Below, in pieces: positions 18,801 through 26,530 of a stretch of 45,671 bases of DNA. Source of the stretch: Sutterella sp. (GTDB lineage Bacteria > Pseudomonadota > Gammaproteobacteria > Burkholderiales > Burkholderiaceae_F); the NCBI GenBank assembly GCA_020025965.1, contig JAHHRG010000009.1, positions 1 to 45,671 of the forward strand. Direction: 5' to 3'. A program made the position numbers and the translations under genes. The notes under the pieces were generated by a model, which searched no databases, was not told the origin of the DNA, and was given only the letters and a program-made list of their open reading frames with translations. Every line of letters starts with the position of its first letter. Within the stretch, counting starts at the first letter, position 1.

Positions 18801-18994
18801 CGATTCTCATGACGTCTCTTGCTTTCGGTCTCGGCGTCTTTCCGCTGACGGTTGCTTCGGGTGCCGGCGCTGGTGCTCAGAACGCCATTGGCGTGGGGGT
18901 GTTGGGCGGTATGTTGGCCGGTACGGTGCTTTGTGTGGCATTCGTCCCTGTCTTCTATGTTCTCATCTCTCGCTTCGGTAGGAAATCGGCCTAA
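15875..18994 (+). CDS. RND multidrug efflux transporter (AcrB/MexB-type, HAE1 family)
   Basis: Proton-driven inner-membrane pump exporting hydrophobic or amphiphilic compounds. The 1039-residue product has the length and layout of AcrB: the N-terminus MFSRFFIERPVFSWVIAIVI, two large periplasmic loops, and twelve membrane segments. The proton-relay pair is Asp408-Asp409 in GLLVDDAIVVVENVER and the partner lysine is Lys943 in LVSKNAILIVEFAKEY, matching AcrB Asp407/Asp408/Lys940. Porter-domain segments such as YPGASAQTIENTVTQVIEQ are conserved. Substrates cannot be told from sequence. It is followed by a 72-bp gap holding a long hairpin and then the outer-membrane factor. Confidence 0.97.
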   Translation: MFSRFFIERPVFSWVIAIVIMLVGCLSIYSLPISQFPQIAPPQVSISARYPGASAQTIENTVTQVIEQNLTGLDGYLYMTSTSDSTGMISITVTFEAGTNPDMAQVQVQNKIQTALTTLPQVVQSLGVNIQKTSANFLMVVGFVSKDHSMTGADLGDYLVSRVQEPLSRVEGVGEAQVFGAEYAMRIWLDPDKMVKYSLVPADVIAAVSAQNAQVAAGGIAQQPTDGKQLYTATISSSSMLETPEEFRNILIKTTKDGAKVYLRDIAEVAVGQGDYMTFGTYDGFPSAGMAIKMASGANAIATQKAVLARVEELKASFPDGLEVVIPFDTTPFVRAALSEVVKTLFEAIVLVVIVMFLFLQNIRATLIPTIAVPVVLMGTFGALFVAGFSINMLTMFAMVLAIGLLVDDAIVVVENVERVMREEKLDPKQATIKSMGEIQSALIGIAMVLSAVFIPMAFFGGSTGVIYRQFSVTIVSAMVLSVIVALTLTPSLCATMLKPVDHEHHMGKGGFFGWFNREFDELTQVVKAFTAKSIQATGVVMICYAGIVGAMVYGFMKLPTAFMPAEDQGVLMLMSELPEGATMERTEIEMQKIQKLFEKTEQATVESVFTVRGFSFAGTGQNMAVGFLKLRDWSERTDEATSVEAIQQRAMGALMMSPEYKQAVTYVFPLPPVPELGVADGFDFFITDNTGGTHQRLMDLTNQFLAKANADPRLTMVRHNGMRDSTQLQLILDYEKLSALNLDIRGVNAAIATVLSGSYVNDYIDRGRVKKVWMQGNTASRMQPEDILRWHVRNANGEMVPISTFAHFEWSYGSPRLERFNGVSAVNIQGNPRQGVSSGQAMQAIQEIAHEVFPAGYEVAWNGVSYQEAVSGSQGPALYALSLLVVFLCLAALYESWSIPISVLLVVPCGVVGALGLTWALGMRNDVYFQVGLLTTIGLVSKNAILIVEFAKEYMDQGKDAIHAAEEAVKVRLRPILMTSLAFGLGVFPLTVASGAGAGAQNAIGVGVLGGMLAGTVLCVAFVPVFYVLISRFGRKSA

Positions 18995-19008
18995 CAGAGG
19001 ATAAGAAG

Positions 19009-19042
19009 CCGACGGATTCTTCTTTGAAGAGGAATTCGTCGG
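19009..19042 (+). other. Long intercistronic hairpin between the RND pump and outer-membrane factor
   Basis: About 14 bp of stem with two G-U pairs, outer arm CCGACG at 19009 pairing with CGTCGG ending at 19042. No T tract follows, so it is unlikely to be an intrinsic terminator. It may stabilise the upstream mRNA or set the ratio of pump to channel. Confidence 0.6.
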
Positions 19043-19066
19043 TTCATCGATAAAACGGTGTAATAA

Positions 19067-20509
19067 ATGAATAAAACCATGAAGATGCTCCCGTTGGTTG
19101 CGGTGATGCTCTTGAGCGGTTGCGTGAACCTCGCCCCCGATGCTCAGCAACCTCAAGCCCCCGTTGAAGCCGCCTGGCCGACGGGTGAAGCCTACAGTGG
19201 GTTTGATGTCCGCAAAGAAGCACTCCCTTCTTGGCAGGAGTTTTATCAGGACGAACGTTTGCGTACCGTCATCGCGATGGCCCTCAAAAACAACCGTGAT
19301 CTTCGCATTGCTGCGTTGAAGGTTGAAAAGGCTCGCGCTCAGTACGGCATTCAGCGATCACAGTTGTTGCCTACGGTCGGCGTAAACTTTCAAGAAAATG
19401 TGAGCCGTAAACAGACGGCGAATGTCGACGTTACGAATCACAGCTACGACGCTTCTGTCGGTCTCGTGAGTTACGAAGTCGACTTCTTCGGCCATGTTCG
19501 CAATATGAACGAACAGGCTCTGCAGGCTTATCTCGCCACGGACGATGCTCGAGCAAGCTTTGAAAACACGCTTATTTCTGAAGTCGCCATGCTTTGGCTG
19601 ACGGCGGCGACCGACAACGTACAACTTGCTCTGCAGCGAGAAATCCTCGAGACTCAGGAAGAAAGCTTCCGTATGATCGAAGAAAGCTATCGCTTGGGTG
19701 CGGCAAGTCGCCTCGACTATGAACAAGCCCGTACGACAGTTTCGGCTGCCCGTGCCGGTATTACGAAGTACGTTCGCGCCGTGGCCATGGATCGCAATGC
19801 GCTCGATTTGCTTTGCGGCGCTAAGGTGGCTGAAGATTTGATTCCGACGGATCTCCCTGCCGTGTTGACGCAAAAGACTTATCTGCCCGAAGGTCTCCCT
19901 GGTGATGTGATTCTCAATCGTCCGGATATCCGTATGGCCGAACGCAGTCTGGAAGCAGCTGCCGCCAATATTGGCGTGGCCCGTGCAGCTTTCCTGCCGC
20001 GCGTGACCATCATGGGGGGGGCCGGTACGAGTGTCGGTTCGGGTGTCGCGATGACGGGGCAGGATGGTCATCTTTCCGACCTCTTCGATCCGATGACTGG
20101 TTACTGGAATTTCGTCCCGAAGGTCTCTTTGCCGATCTTTACGGGTGGTCGCAATATTGCCAACCTCGAAGCGGCCAAGGTAAGCGAACGCATCGCCGTG
20201 GCTGAATACGAAAAGGCAATTCAGGGTGCTTTCCGTGAAGTCGCCGATGCGCTTGCAACTGAAGGGACGGTCGAACGAGAGCTTAAGGCTTTGACCGATT
20301 TGTCCGAAGCTGCGAGCAAGGCCTATGAATTGGCCGACCTCAGCTATAAGGCCGGTGCCGTTTCTTATAACGACCTCCTTGTCTCGCAACGCGCGATGGT
20401 TGATGCTCGTCAAGGGATGATCTCTGCTCAGCGTGCCCGAGTAGCGAGTGCCGTTACCCTCTATAAAGTTTTGGGTGGCGGTTCCGCTGCCGCTGAAAAG
20501 ACGGAGTAA
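19067..20509 (+). CDS. RND efflux outer-membrane factor (OprM/NodT-type lipoprotein)
   Basis: Trimeric outer-membrane channel of the efflux pump. The 480-residue product has a lipoprotein signal with lipobox LLSGC (Cys19), then two homologous OEP repeats of long helices and short strands. Family segments seen are LPSWQEFYQDERLRTVI, NNRDLRIAALKVEKARAQY, the second-repeat LNRPDIRMAERSLEAAAANI with IGVARAAFLP, and the C-terminal LSYKAGAVSYNDLLVSQRAM. The start MNKTMKML is the only one giving a proper signal peptide. Third gene of the efflux operon; the TetR gene follows after 6 bp. Confidence 0.95.
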   Translation: MNKTMKMLPLVAVMLLSGCVNLAPDAQQPQAPVEAAWPTGEAYSGFDVRKEALPSWQEFYQDERLRTVIAMALKNNRDLRIAALKVEKARAQYGIQRSQLLPTVGVNFQENVSRKQTANVDVTNHSYDASVGLVSYEVDFFGHVRNMNEQALQAYLATDDARASFENTLISEVAMLWLTAATDNVQLALQREILETQEESFRMIEESYRLGAASRLDYEQARTTVSAARAGITKYVRAVAMDRNALDLLCGAKVAEDLIPTDLPAVLTQKTYLPEGLPGDVILNRPDIRMAERSLEAAAANIGVARAAFLPRVTIMGGAGTSVGSGVAMTGQDGHLSDLFDPMTGYWNFVPKVSLPIFTGGRNIANLEAAKVSERIAVAEYEKAIQGAFREVADALATEGTVERELKALTDLSEAASKAYELADLSYKAGAVSYNDLLVSQRAMVDARQGMISAQRARVASAVTLYKVLGGGSAAAEKTE

Positions 20510-20515
20510 TCAGGC

Positions 20516-21187
20516 GTGGTGAAGCTAAAAGGACGCTCGGAAGAAAGTACTCAACTTGCTAAAGAGCGCCGCAGACAGATCCTCAAGGCCGCGGTTCGGT
20601 GTTTCCGTAAGCGCGGATTTCATCAGACGACGTTGCGAGACATCGCAAGTGAATTCGGAATGAGCGTAGGTCATATCTACAATTATTTCGAAAGCAAGGA
20701 AGCGATTATCGAAGCGATGGTTGAAGACAGCACCAACCGTTTCAACGAAATGGTGACACAACAGAAGTTGAGTCGAGCTTCTTCCGAAGCGAATCTGCCG
20801 CGTGAGAATTTGAGTCATGTGATTGATGCTTTCCTAGATCCCGAGATTGCACCGCTTGCCGTTGCGATCATGAACGAAGCGATGATTAATCCTCGTGTTT
20901 ACAACATGACAGTCAATGCGACCGCTCGTGTTCGCGAACACATCATTCGCACCTACTTTACTGGGCCGGATGAGAAAGAGGATTACATCAGTCGGATTCC
21001 TCCAGTAGTGGCGGAAACTCGTATCGTTTCCTTCCGAGCTATTTTGGAGGGACTTCGTATTGCCGTTCTTTTCAATCCGGATGTAGATCGTGAACTTCTC
21101 AAAAGGATTACAGTCGATCGCATTCTGAAAATTGTCGAAATGGAACGCGAAGAAGATCGACTTCTCTATGGAAAGTCTGAGAAATAA
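20516..21187 (+). CDS. TetR/AcrR family transcriptional regulator
   Basis: DNA-binding repressor of 223 residues, probably controlling the efflux operon it ends. The N-terminal helix-turn-helix lies at about residues 39-58 (TLRDIASEFGMSVGHIYNYF), the classic TetR pattern, followed by KEAIIEAMVE. The C-terminal two thirds is a helical ligand-binding domain with no recognisable ligand. The start is GTG at 20516 (a second GTG follows at once), 6 bp after the channel gene, so it is translated from the same mRNA; this means the repressor level rises with the pump, a negative feedback. A perfect palindrome at 14597-14612 is its likely site. Confidence 0.93.
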   Translation: MVKLKGRSEESTQLAKERRRQILKAAVRCFRKRGFHQTTLRDIASEFGMSVGHIYNYFESKEAIIEAMVEDSTNRFNEMVTQQKLSRASSEANLPRENLSHVIDAFLDPEIAPLAVAIMNEAMINPRVYNMTVNATARVREHIIRTYFTGPDEKEDYISRIPPVVAETRIVSFRAILEGLRIAVLFNPDVDRELLKRITVDRILKIVEMEREEDRLLYGKSEK

Positions 21188-21207
21188 ACTTTTTTCACGA
21201 GACCAGA

Positions 21208-21257
21208 AAAAAAGCCTTGCAGCAGATGATTAAAAAATCTGCCGACAAGGCTTTTTT
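21208..21257. terminator. Bidirectional terminator between the TetR gene and the Deg protease
   Basis: Outer stem AAAAAAGCCTTG (21208-21219) pairs with CAAGGCTTTTTT (21246-21257), with an inner GCAGAT/ATCTGC stem. A and T tracts at the ends fit termination of both converging transcripts. Confidence 0.9.
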
Positions 21258-21276
21258 GCGTTAGGAACAGAGCGCT

Positions 21277-22701
21277 TTACTTCTGTTCTTTATCAAACTG
21301 GACGGGAATGAAGATTCTGCCGCCGTCTCGCTGTACGAGAAGAAGGACGCTCTCTTTCTTGCACTCCTTTGTGAGATCGGTCTTCTTCTTCAGAATATTA
21401 CCGTTCGCAGATACAAGGATGTCACCTTCGCGGATACCGGCTTTGGCAGCAAGCCCACTCGAGCGAGTGACGAGAAGGCCCGCCGTTTCAGCGCTTTTTA
21501 CTTCATCTTCAGAGAGTTCTCGAACGGTTACACCTAGTTTGGTTTGATTCGATGTAGCAGCAGCCTTTTCCTGAGCGGCTTCGTTCGTGCCGATCGTGAC
21601 ATCAATGTCCATGGGCTTTTTATTACGGATGACGGTCATCTTCACTTTGGTGCCAGGTCGCATGCTACTAACAAGCATGGGGAGCGTGACAGAAGAGGTT
21701 ACCTTTGTTCCATTTAGGGACGTGATCACATCGCCTTCACGAAGTCCGGCCTTGGCGGCGGGGCTGTTCTTTTCAACCTTGGTAATGAGAGCACCTTCAG
21801 GACTTGTCAAGCCGAAGCTCTTGGCTAGCTCCTGACTCAATTCCTGAATGTAGACGCCAACGTAACCGCGGGTCACTGTGCCGTTCTCAACGAGCTGATC
21901 CTTGATCTGCATTGCAAGGTCGATAGGAATGGCGAAGGAGAGTCCCATGAAGCCGCCCGATGTTGAGAAGATCTGGGAGTTAATACCAACGACCTCACCC
22001 TGCATATTGAAGAGCGGGCCGCCAGAATTACCGGGATTGACGGCAACGTCAGTTTGGATGAAGGGAACGTACTGGTCGCTTGGCAGATTGCGGGAGACGG
22101 CTGAAACGATACCGGCCGTGACGGTGTTATCAAGACCGAAAGGACTTCCGATGGCGGCAACCCATTCACCGACCTTCAGTTTGCTTGAGTCACCAATCCT
22201 TAGAACGGGTAGATTCTTGGCTTCAATCTTGATGATGGCGATATCGGTCTGCTTATCGAAGCCGAGTACTTTACCCTTGAATTCACGTTTGTCGGTGAGG
22301 CGGACGATGAGTTCATCGGCACCTTCAACCACATGAGCATTCGTCATGATGATACCGTCTGAAGAGACGATAAAGCCTGAACCCGTGCCTCGCTGTTCAG
22401 GAATTTCACGCGGACCACCGAAATTGAAAGGGATACCGAAATGACGAAAGATTTCCGCACCGCGTGGGTCAAGTCCGGGAATACCGACACCTTCAACAGT
22501 ACGGGCATTGCGAATCATTTGGATGTTGACGACGGCCGGGCCGTTTTCTTCAACAAGCTGAACGAAATTGGGCAATTGAGCCGTTTGTTCGTTCCCGGAG
22601 AAAAGCGCGGCGTTGGCCTCGGTGGCCGGCATACAAACAGTGCCGATCAATGCAATAACGGAGGCGCACAGGGCTGTGCGAGCGAATTTTGAACCGAACA
22701 T
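21277..22701 (-). CDS. Periplasmic serine protease, DegP/HtrA (Do) family
   Basis: Envelope protease/chaperone that degrades misfolded periplasmic proteins. The 474-residue product has a signal peptide (hydrophobic ASVIALIGTVCMPA, cleavage near ANA at residue 31), a trypsin-like domain with the triad His123 (TNAHVVEG), Asp153 (KQTDIAII) and Ser226 (GNSGGP), and two PDZ domains (the first around GYVGVYIQELSQ, the second around KLGVTVRELSED). The ATG at 22701 is preferred over an upstream one, because AGGAAAC lies about 7 bases before it and the signal begins there. It lies 174 bp after the sensor kinase in the same direction, which suggests shared regulation. Confidence 0.95.
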   Translation of the reverse strand: MFGSKFARTALCASVIALIGTVCMPATEANAALFSGNEQTAQLPNFVQLVEENGPAVVNIQMIRNARTVEGVGIPGLDPRGAEIFRHFGIPFNFGGPREIPEQRGTGSGFIVSSDGIIMTNAHVVEGADELIVRLTDKREFKGKVLGFDKQTDIAIIKIEAKNLPVLRIGDSSKLKVGEWVAAIGSPFGLDNTVTAGIVSAVSRNLPSDQYVPFIQTDVAVNPGNSGGPLFNMQGEVVGINSQIFSTSGGFMGLSFAIPIDLAMQIKDQLVENGTVTRGYVGVYIQELSQELAKSFGLTSPEGALITKVEKNSPAAKAGLREGDVITSLNGTKVTSSVTLPMLVSSMRPGTKVKMTVIRNKKPMDIDVTIGTNEAAQEKAAATSNQTKLGVTVRELSEDEVKSAETAGLLVTRSSGLAAKAGIREGDILVSANGNILKKKTDLTKECKKESVLLLVQRDGGRIFIPVQFDKEQK

Positions 22702-22754
22702 GCGTTGTTTCCTAGATAAAAGTAAAGGTCGGGCGGCAAACGCCGCCGCAAACA

Positions 22755-22779
22755 TTAACTGTGATCTTTTAACTTTAAC
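22755..22779. repeat. Three TTAAC repeats in the Deg protease upstream region
   Basis: TTAAC (GTTAA on the gene strand) occurs at 22755, 22769 and 22775, 54-78 bases before the protease start codon. OmpR-type regulators bind short direct repeats, but the 14 and 6 base spacings do not fit the usual 11-base period. Weak evidence. Confidence 0.3.
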
Positions 22780-22875
22780 CTATTCGCCGTTCGGAGGCTG
22801 TCGCGACGTGTTGTCTCTTTGGGTATCTGCGTTAAATTTGTAACAGAAACTTTTAGCCGACAAGAATAAGGCTTT

Positions 22876-24222
22876 TCAAGCGACAACTTTTTCGTTTGCT
22901 CCGAGCTTGGGCAATACGATGCGGAAGGTCGTGCCGACATTATCAAGACCAGTTGTGACTTCGATTGTGCCGTGATGAATGTCAATGATTCGTTTGACGA
23001 TAGCAAGGCCTAGCCCCGTTCCTGAAGTCTTAGTGCCCAGTGAGCGATAGAAGCGATCGAAGATACGAGAGCGGTCTTCAACAGGGATTCCAGGACCGTT
23101 GTCGGCAATTTCGATGACGGCACGGTCGTTTTCGGTTCTCGTTCGCAATTCGATATGACCCCCTTCGGGCGTGTAGCGAATGGCGTTATCTGTGAGATTC
23201 GTCATCATAAGACGAATGGCATCTTCCATTCCTTCTGTGACAGCTACGTTGGGTGCGACAGTGATATGGATGTTTTTCTGCTCGGAAATGGGCATCATGT
23301 CTTCACAGACGCTCTTGGCCAATTGATCGAGTTTGATCGTGCCGTAAGGATGTTTCGTGGAATCTGGATCAAGACGTGCAAGTGTTAGGAGCTGTTCCAC
23401 CAGACGCGTAGCACGGTTAACGCCTTGATTAAGGCGAACGAAACATTTCTCGCGAGCTTCTGGCGTTTTGGCTCGCTGTGCGAGTTGAACCTGCAACTTA
23501 ATGGCGGTGAGTGGCGTACGGAGTTCGTGTGCAGCATCGGAAGCAAAACGCTGCTGAGCGGAGAGACTTTCTCTCAGTCGAGTCATCAAGTGGTTGATGG
23601 CCGTAACAAGTCCCAATAGTTCCACTGGGAGACCATCGGTGGAAATTGGTTTAAGCGAGGTAGGCGAGCGTCTGGCGACGGAGCGCTCGGTACGTTCCAG
23701 AGGAGCAAGTCCGTCACCGACCACGAGCCAGATGGCAATGGCGATAAAGGGCAAAAGAAGGAAAAGTGGTTGTAGCGTACGGAATGCTGAAGAGGCCGCG
23801 AGCTCGCTTCGCACGGTCATTTCTTGCGCGACGGTAATGATCAGAGGCCCCGACGCGACAGAATAGGTCTGCCACTCTTTGTCATTGATCTGCTTTAGGG
23901 CAAAACCCTCCGCCTCTGGCAAGGGAAGACGTTGTTTGCCTTCGGGGAGCCAGAGTCGATTGGTCGTCGAATCGTAAACCTGAAGAACGATGTGATACGC
24001 CTTGGAGGTACCGAGAATCGTCGGCGGAACACTCTTCTTCTCGAGGAAGTCGCTCGCTTTGACGGTTTTCTTGATACTTTCGGCTGTTTCCTTCAAGTAC
24101 GTGTCGAGGAAGTTGTTGAACTCAGATTGGGCGGAAAAGTAGGTGGCTGTTGCTGTCATAAAGCCAGCAATGACTAGAGACCCGATGAGAGTAAAAAGCA
24201 GTTTGTCGCGAATGGAGCGCAT
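22876..24222 (-). CDS. Sensor histidine kinase, two-component system (QseC/TctE-like)
   Basis: Membrane-bound kinase that autophosphorylates and passes phosphate to the response regulator encoded just upstream. The 448-residue product has a first membrane helix (about residues 9-30), a periplasmic sensor loop of about 115 residues, a second helix (residues 151-169), a HAMP-like linker, the H box SDAAHELRTPLTAIK with His232, the N box NLTDNAIRYTP, and G boxes DNGPGIP and GTGLGLAIVKRI. The sensor loop shows no recognised ligand fold. It starts 5 bp after the regulator stop codon, so the two are translationally close; the Deg protease follows. Confidence 0.95.
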   Translation of the reverse strand: MRSIRDKLLFTLIGSLVIAGFMTATATYFSAQSEFNNFLDTYLKETAESIKKTVKASDFLEKKSVPPTILGTSKAYHIVLQVYDSTTNRLWLPEGKQRLPLPEAEGFALKQINDKEWQTYSVASGPLIITVAQEMTVRSELAASSAFRTLQPLFLLLPFIAIAIWLVVGDGLAPLERTERSVARRSPTSLKPISTDGLPVELLGLVTAINHLMTRLRESLSAQQRFASDAAHELRTPLTAIKLQVQLAQRAKTPEAREKCFVRLNQGVNRATRLVEQLLTLARLDPDSTKHPYGTIKLDQLAKSVCEDMMPISEQKNIHITVAPNVAVTEGMEDAIRLMMTNLTDNAIRYTPEGGHIELRTRTENDRAVIEIADNGPGIPVEDRSRIFDRFYRSLGTKTSGTGLGLAIVKRIIDIHHGTIEVTTGLDNVGTTFRIVLPKLGANEKVVA

Positions 24223-24227
24223 AAGAA

Positions 24228-24884
24228 CTAAGTTTCAAGCAGATAGCCAACGCCGCGGACGGTTTTGATGGCCGTGTCCGAAAGCTTTTTGCGCAGATGG
24301 TGAATGTGAACTTCAATGGCGTTGGAGCCCACGGTATTGTCCCAGTTGTAGAGCTTTTCTTCGAGCTGAGAGCGAGACCATACGACACCCTGGCGTTCGG
24401 CCAAGGCGGCGAGAAGCGCATATTCTCGAGAAGAGAGAATGATTGGATTGCCGTTATAGGTCACTTCGCGCGTAGCTGGCGAAATGCGAAGCGCACCGCG
24501 CTCGATGACCGGGTCAGCACGACCGGCAGAACGACGCAGGAGTGCGCGCACACGAGCAGAGAGTTCGTCCAAGTCGTAGGGCTTGATCAGGTAGTCGTCG
24601 GCACCACTGTCTAGCCCCTTGACACGATCGTCTATCGTGTCTCGAGCTGTCGTGACGAGCACGGGGGTAGCATCGTGACGGTTGCGCATTTCGCGCAACA
24701 CTTGTAGCCCGTCCTTGCCGGGGAGTCCTAAATCAAGGATGACTAGGGAAAACGGCGTGGTTTTCAGCGCCAAAGAGGCGGAAGCACCGTCCTGTACCCA
24801 GTCCACGGCATAGTCTTCGCTTTGCAGAAAATCGACGACACCTTCTCCGATCATATCGTCATCTTCAACGACTAAAATTCTCAT
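24228..24884 (-). CDS. Response regulator, OmpR/PhoB family
   Basis: Cytoplasmic transcription regulator of 218 residues. The receiver domain has the acidic pair EDDD at residues 7-10, the phosphoacceptor Asp51 in LVILDLGLPGKDG, and the conserved Lys near 100 in DYLIKPYDLDEL. The C-terminal winged helix has EYALLAALAERQGVVWSR, EVHIHHLRKKL and VRGVGYLLE. Layout fits the QseB/PmrA/TctD branch. Its ATG overlaps the stop of the preceding membrane-protein gene (ATGA), and the kinase follows 5 bp later, so the three genes form one operon. Confidence 0.96.
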   Translation of the reverse strand: MRILVVEDDDMIGEGVVDFLQSEDYAVDWVQDGASASLALKTTPFSLVILDLGLPGKDGLQVLREMRNRHDATPVLVTTARDTIDDRVKGLDSGADDYLIKPYDLDELSARVRALLRRSAGRADPVIERGALRISPATREVTYNGNPIILSSREYALLAALAERQGVVWSRSQLEEKLYNWDNTVGSNAIEVHIHHLRKKLSDTAIKTVRGVGYLLET

Positions 24885-25453
24885 TTGTTCTTTCCGTGAT
24901 AATGAAAAAGAAAACGCAAAAGAGCGATTCTCAAAACCGTTGAACAGACGATAATCAAAATCGTCAGACCGGGCAGAATCATTCTGACTTTCGTCAATGT
25001 TGAAAATTCTTCAATCAACCACTGTCCGATGGCACTTAAAAAGAAGACACCGGAGAAGACCCACAGAAGGGAAAAGATTGTCATGAAAAGAAAGGTCTTT
25101 TCCCGAGGTTCCGAAAGTTTTGCAAGCGCGCTGATACTCTCAGCACGATCGAACACAATTTGAACCAGGGCCGCAGTGACGGGAAGCCCGAAACGGTTTA
25201 GCCAATGCCGTATTCTATCGGTTGAAACGCTTCTCAGCATCCCTTCGTCACATTTTTCGTCAAATGCACGAAGTCCCTGTCGATAATGGAAACCGTTAAC
25301 AGCTAATGTAATTGTGAAAAGTACGATTGATGCTTCGATCGGGCCTGTCATGGCCGTTGCAGCATAAAGGGCAGCGATTACAAGGGCGGCTTCTTTGTCA
25401 GAAATGGCGAGTAAAAGCAAAATCATCGGCCACCATTGACTGATCAGATCCAT
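24881..25453 (-). CDS. Four-helix membrane protein of unknown function, first gene of a two-component operon
   Basis: 190-residue inner-membrane protein that I do not recognise. Hydrophobic segments lie near residues 8-36 and 38-52 (the first with a charged DKEA inside or at its edge), 121-145 and 156-180. A cytoplasmic or periplasmic middle loop is charged (RAFDEKCDEGM). The C-terminus is short and basic (HYHGKNK). It overlaps the response-regulator gene by 4 bp. By position it could be an accessory sensor or target of the two-component system, but this is inference; a fragment of a larger transporter family is another possibility. Confidence 0.7.
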   Translation of the reverse strand: MDLISQWWPMILLLLAISDKEAALVIAALYAATAMTGPIEASIVLFTITLAVNGFHYRQGLRAFDEKCDEGMLRSVSTDRIRHWLNRFGLPVTAALVQIVFDRAESISALAKLSEPREKTFLFMTIFSLLWVFSGVFFLSAIGQWLIEEFSTLTKVRMILPGLTILIIVCSTVLRIALLRFLFHYHGKNK

Positions 25454-25520
25454 GTTGCGTATACAATCTCAAAAAGGACATGGTTATTTTTTGACCATAA
25501 CATTCTAAAGGGAAAAAACT

Positions 25521-25922
25521 TTGCTACAAGCCTATGAACCGTCAAGCGGTACCGTGACTGTTACGCACATTGTGTACGCTTTGCATACCACTTCAATTTT
25601 GGTTGGCCTGACGACTGGTGCAAGTATTGCTGGGGCTTTTATTTTTTCCTGGCCTTCGATTCTTGCCGTTATTCTCAATTACGTCTTCCGCGGAGATGCT
25701 GAAGGGACTTATGTGGAAAGTCATTTTGCCTGGCAGATCCGTACATTCTGGATGGCAACTCTCTGGCTGGTTTTGATGTTCATTATAGGTACCGTCCTCA
25801 TGTTTATCGGTCTCGGTATTTTTGTTTTTGTGATCGGTTTCCTTGTTTTGGGAGTCTGGGTCGCGTATCGCATCATCTACGGTTGGTTGAAACTCGGTCG
25901 CCACGAAGGGTTGCCTCTCTAG
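25521..25922 (+). CDS. Small Tic20/DUF4870-like membrane protein
   Basis: 133-residue inner-membrane protein with three to four hydrophobic segments. The sequence resembles a common betaproteobacterial family (COG3671/DUF4870-like): an N-terminal helix, then ILAVILNYVFRGDAEGTYVE, the conserved SHFAWQIRTFWMATLWLVL and a C-terminal IIYGWLKLGRHEG. Function unknown. The start codon is TTG at 25521, the first available, with AAAGGG about 8 bases before; no ATG gives the whole domain. Divergent from the two-component operon across 67 bp, and 42 bp before the YaeQ gene, likely co-transcribed. Confidence 0.82.
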   Translation: MLQAYEPSSGTVTVTHIVYALHTTSILVGLTTGASIAGAFIFSWPSILAVILNYVFRGDAEGTYVESHFAWQIRTFWMATLWLVLMFIIGTVLMFIGLGIFVFVIGFLVLGVWVAYRIIYGWLKLGRHEGLPL

Positions 25923-25964
25923 GTGTACACTAAATCCCTTGCTTTCGACAAAATATCTCTGGAA

Positions 25965-26519
25965 ATGGCACTTGGCGCTACCGTATATAAAGCTACGATT
26001 GACGTTTCGGACTTGGACCGAAACTACTATGGCAATCACGTTCTAACGATCGCTCGACATCCTTCGGAAACAGAGCGTCGCATGATGTTGCGTGTTTTGG
26101 CATTCTGTCTGCATGCCGGCGAGACGCTCGAATTTGGTCGCGGGCTCTCGACGGAAGGAGAGCCCGCGCTTTGGGCCATTGATGACACGGGCAATATCAA
26201 TACTTGGGTCGACCTCGGTTGTCCTGATCTGAAGCAGATTCGCAGAGCCGCTGGCCGTAGCGATCACGTTTGTATTCTCACTTACGATGAAGCAAAAATC
26301 GCTACTTGGTGGGCCTCGCATCAGGGCGACTTCTGGAAAATTCCAAAACTCAGTATCAAGAAGGTTGACGATGTTTCCTGTGATCGCCTTGCCAGCATGG
26401 CTGTTCGTAACATGAAGCTTTCCGTCACCATTCAGGACGGAGTGGTTTGGGTCAGCAACGACACTGACAATATCCAGATTGACGTTGAAGTCCTTCAGGA
26501 AGAGTCTGTTTCAAAGTAG
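25965..26519 (+). CDS. yaeQ: YaeQ family protein
   Basis: Protein of the YaeQ family (PD-(D/E)XK nuclease-like fold, role uncertain; in E. coli linked to suppression of rfaH mutants). The 184-residue product has the normal length. Diagnostic segments: MALGATVYKATIDVSDLDRN at the start, HVLTIARHPSETERRMMLRV, LWAIDDTGNINTWVDLG, and the C-terminal LSVTIQDGVVWVSN. ATG 25965 is chosen over an upstream GTG as it begins the family motif; GGAA lies just before it. The alpha/beta hydrolase gene follows 11 bp later. Confidence 0.93.
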   Translation: MALGATVYKATIDVSDLDRNYYGNHVLTIARHPSETERRMMLRVLAFCLHAGETLEFGRGLSTEGEPALWAIDDTGNINTWVDLGCPDLKQIRRAAGRSDHVCILTYDEAKIATWWASHQGDFWKIPKLSIKKVDDVSCDRLASMAVRNMKLSVTIQDGVVWVSNDTDNIQIDVEVLQEESVSK

Positions 26520-26530
26520 GACCTTTGAAG

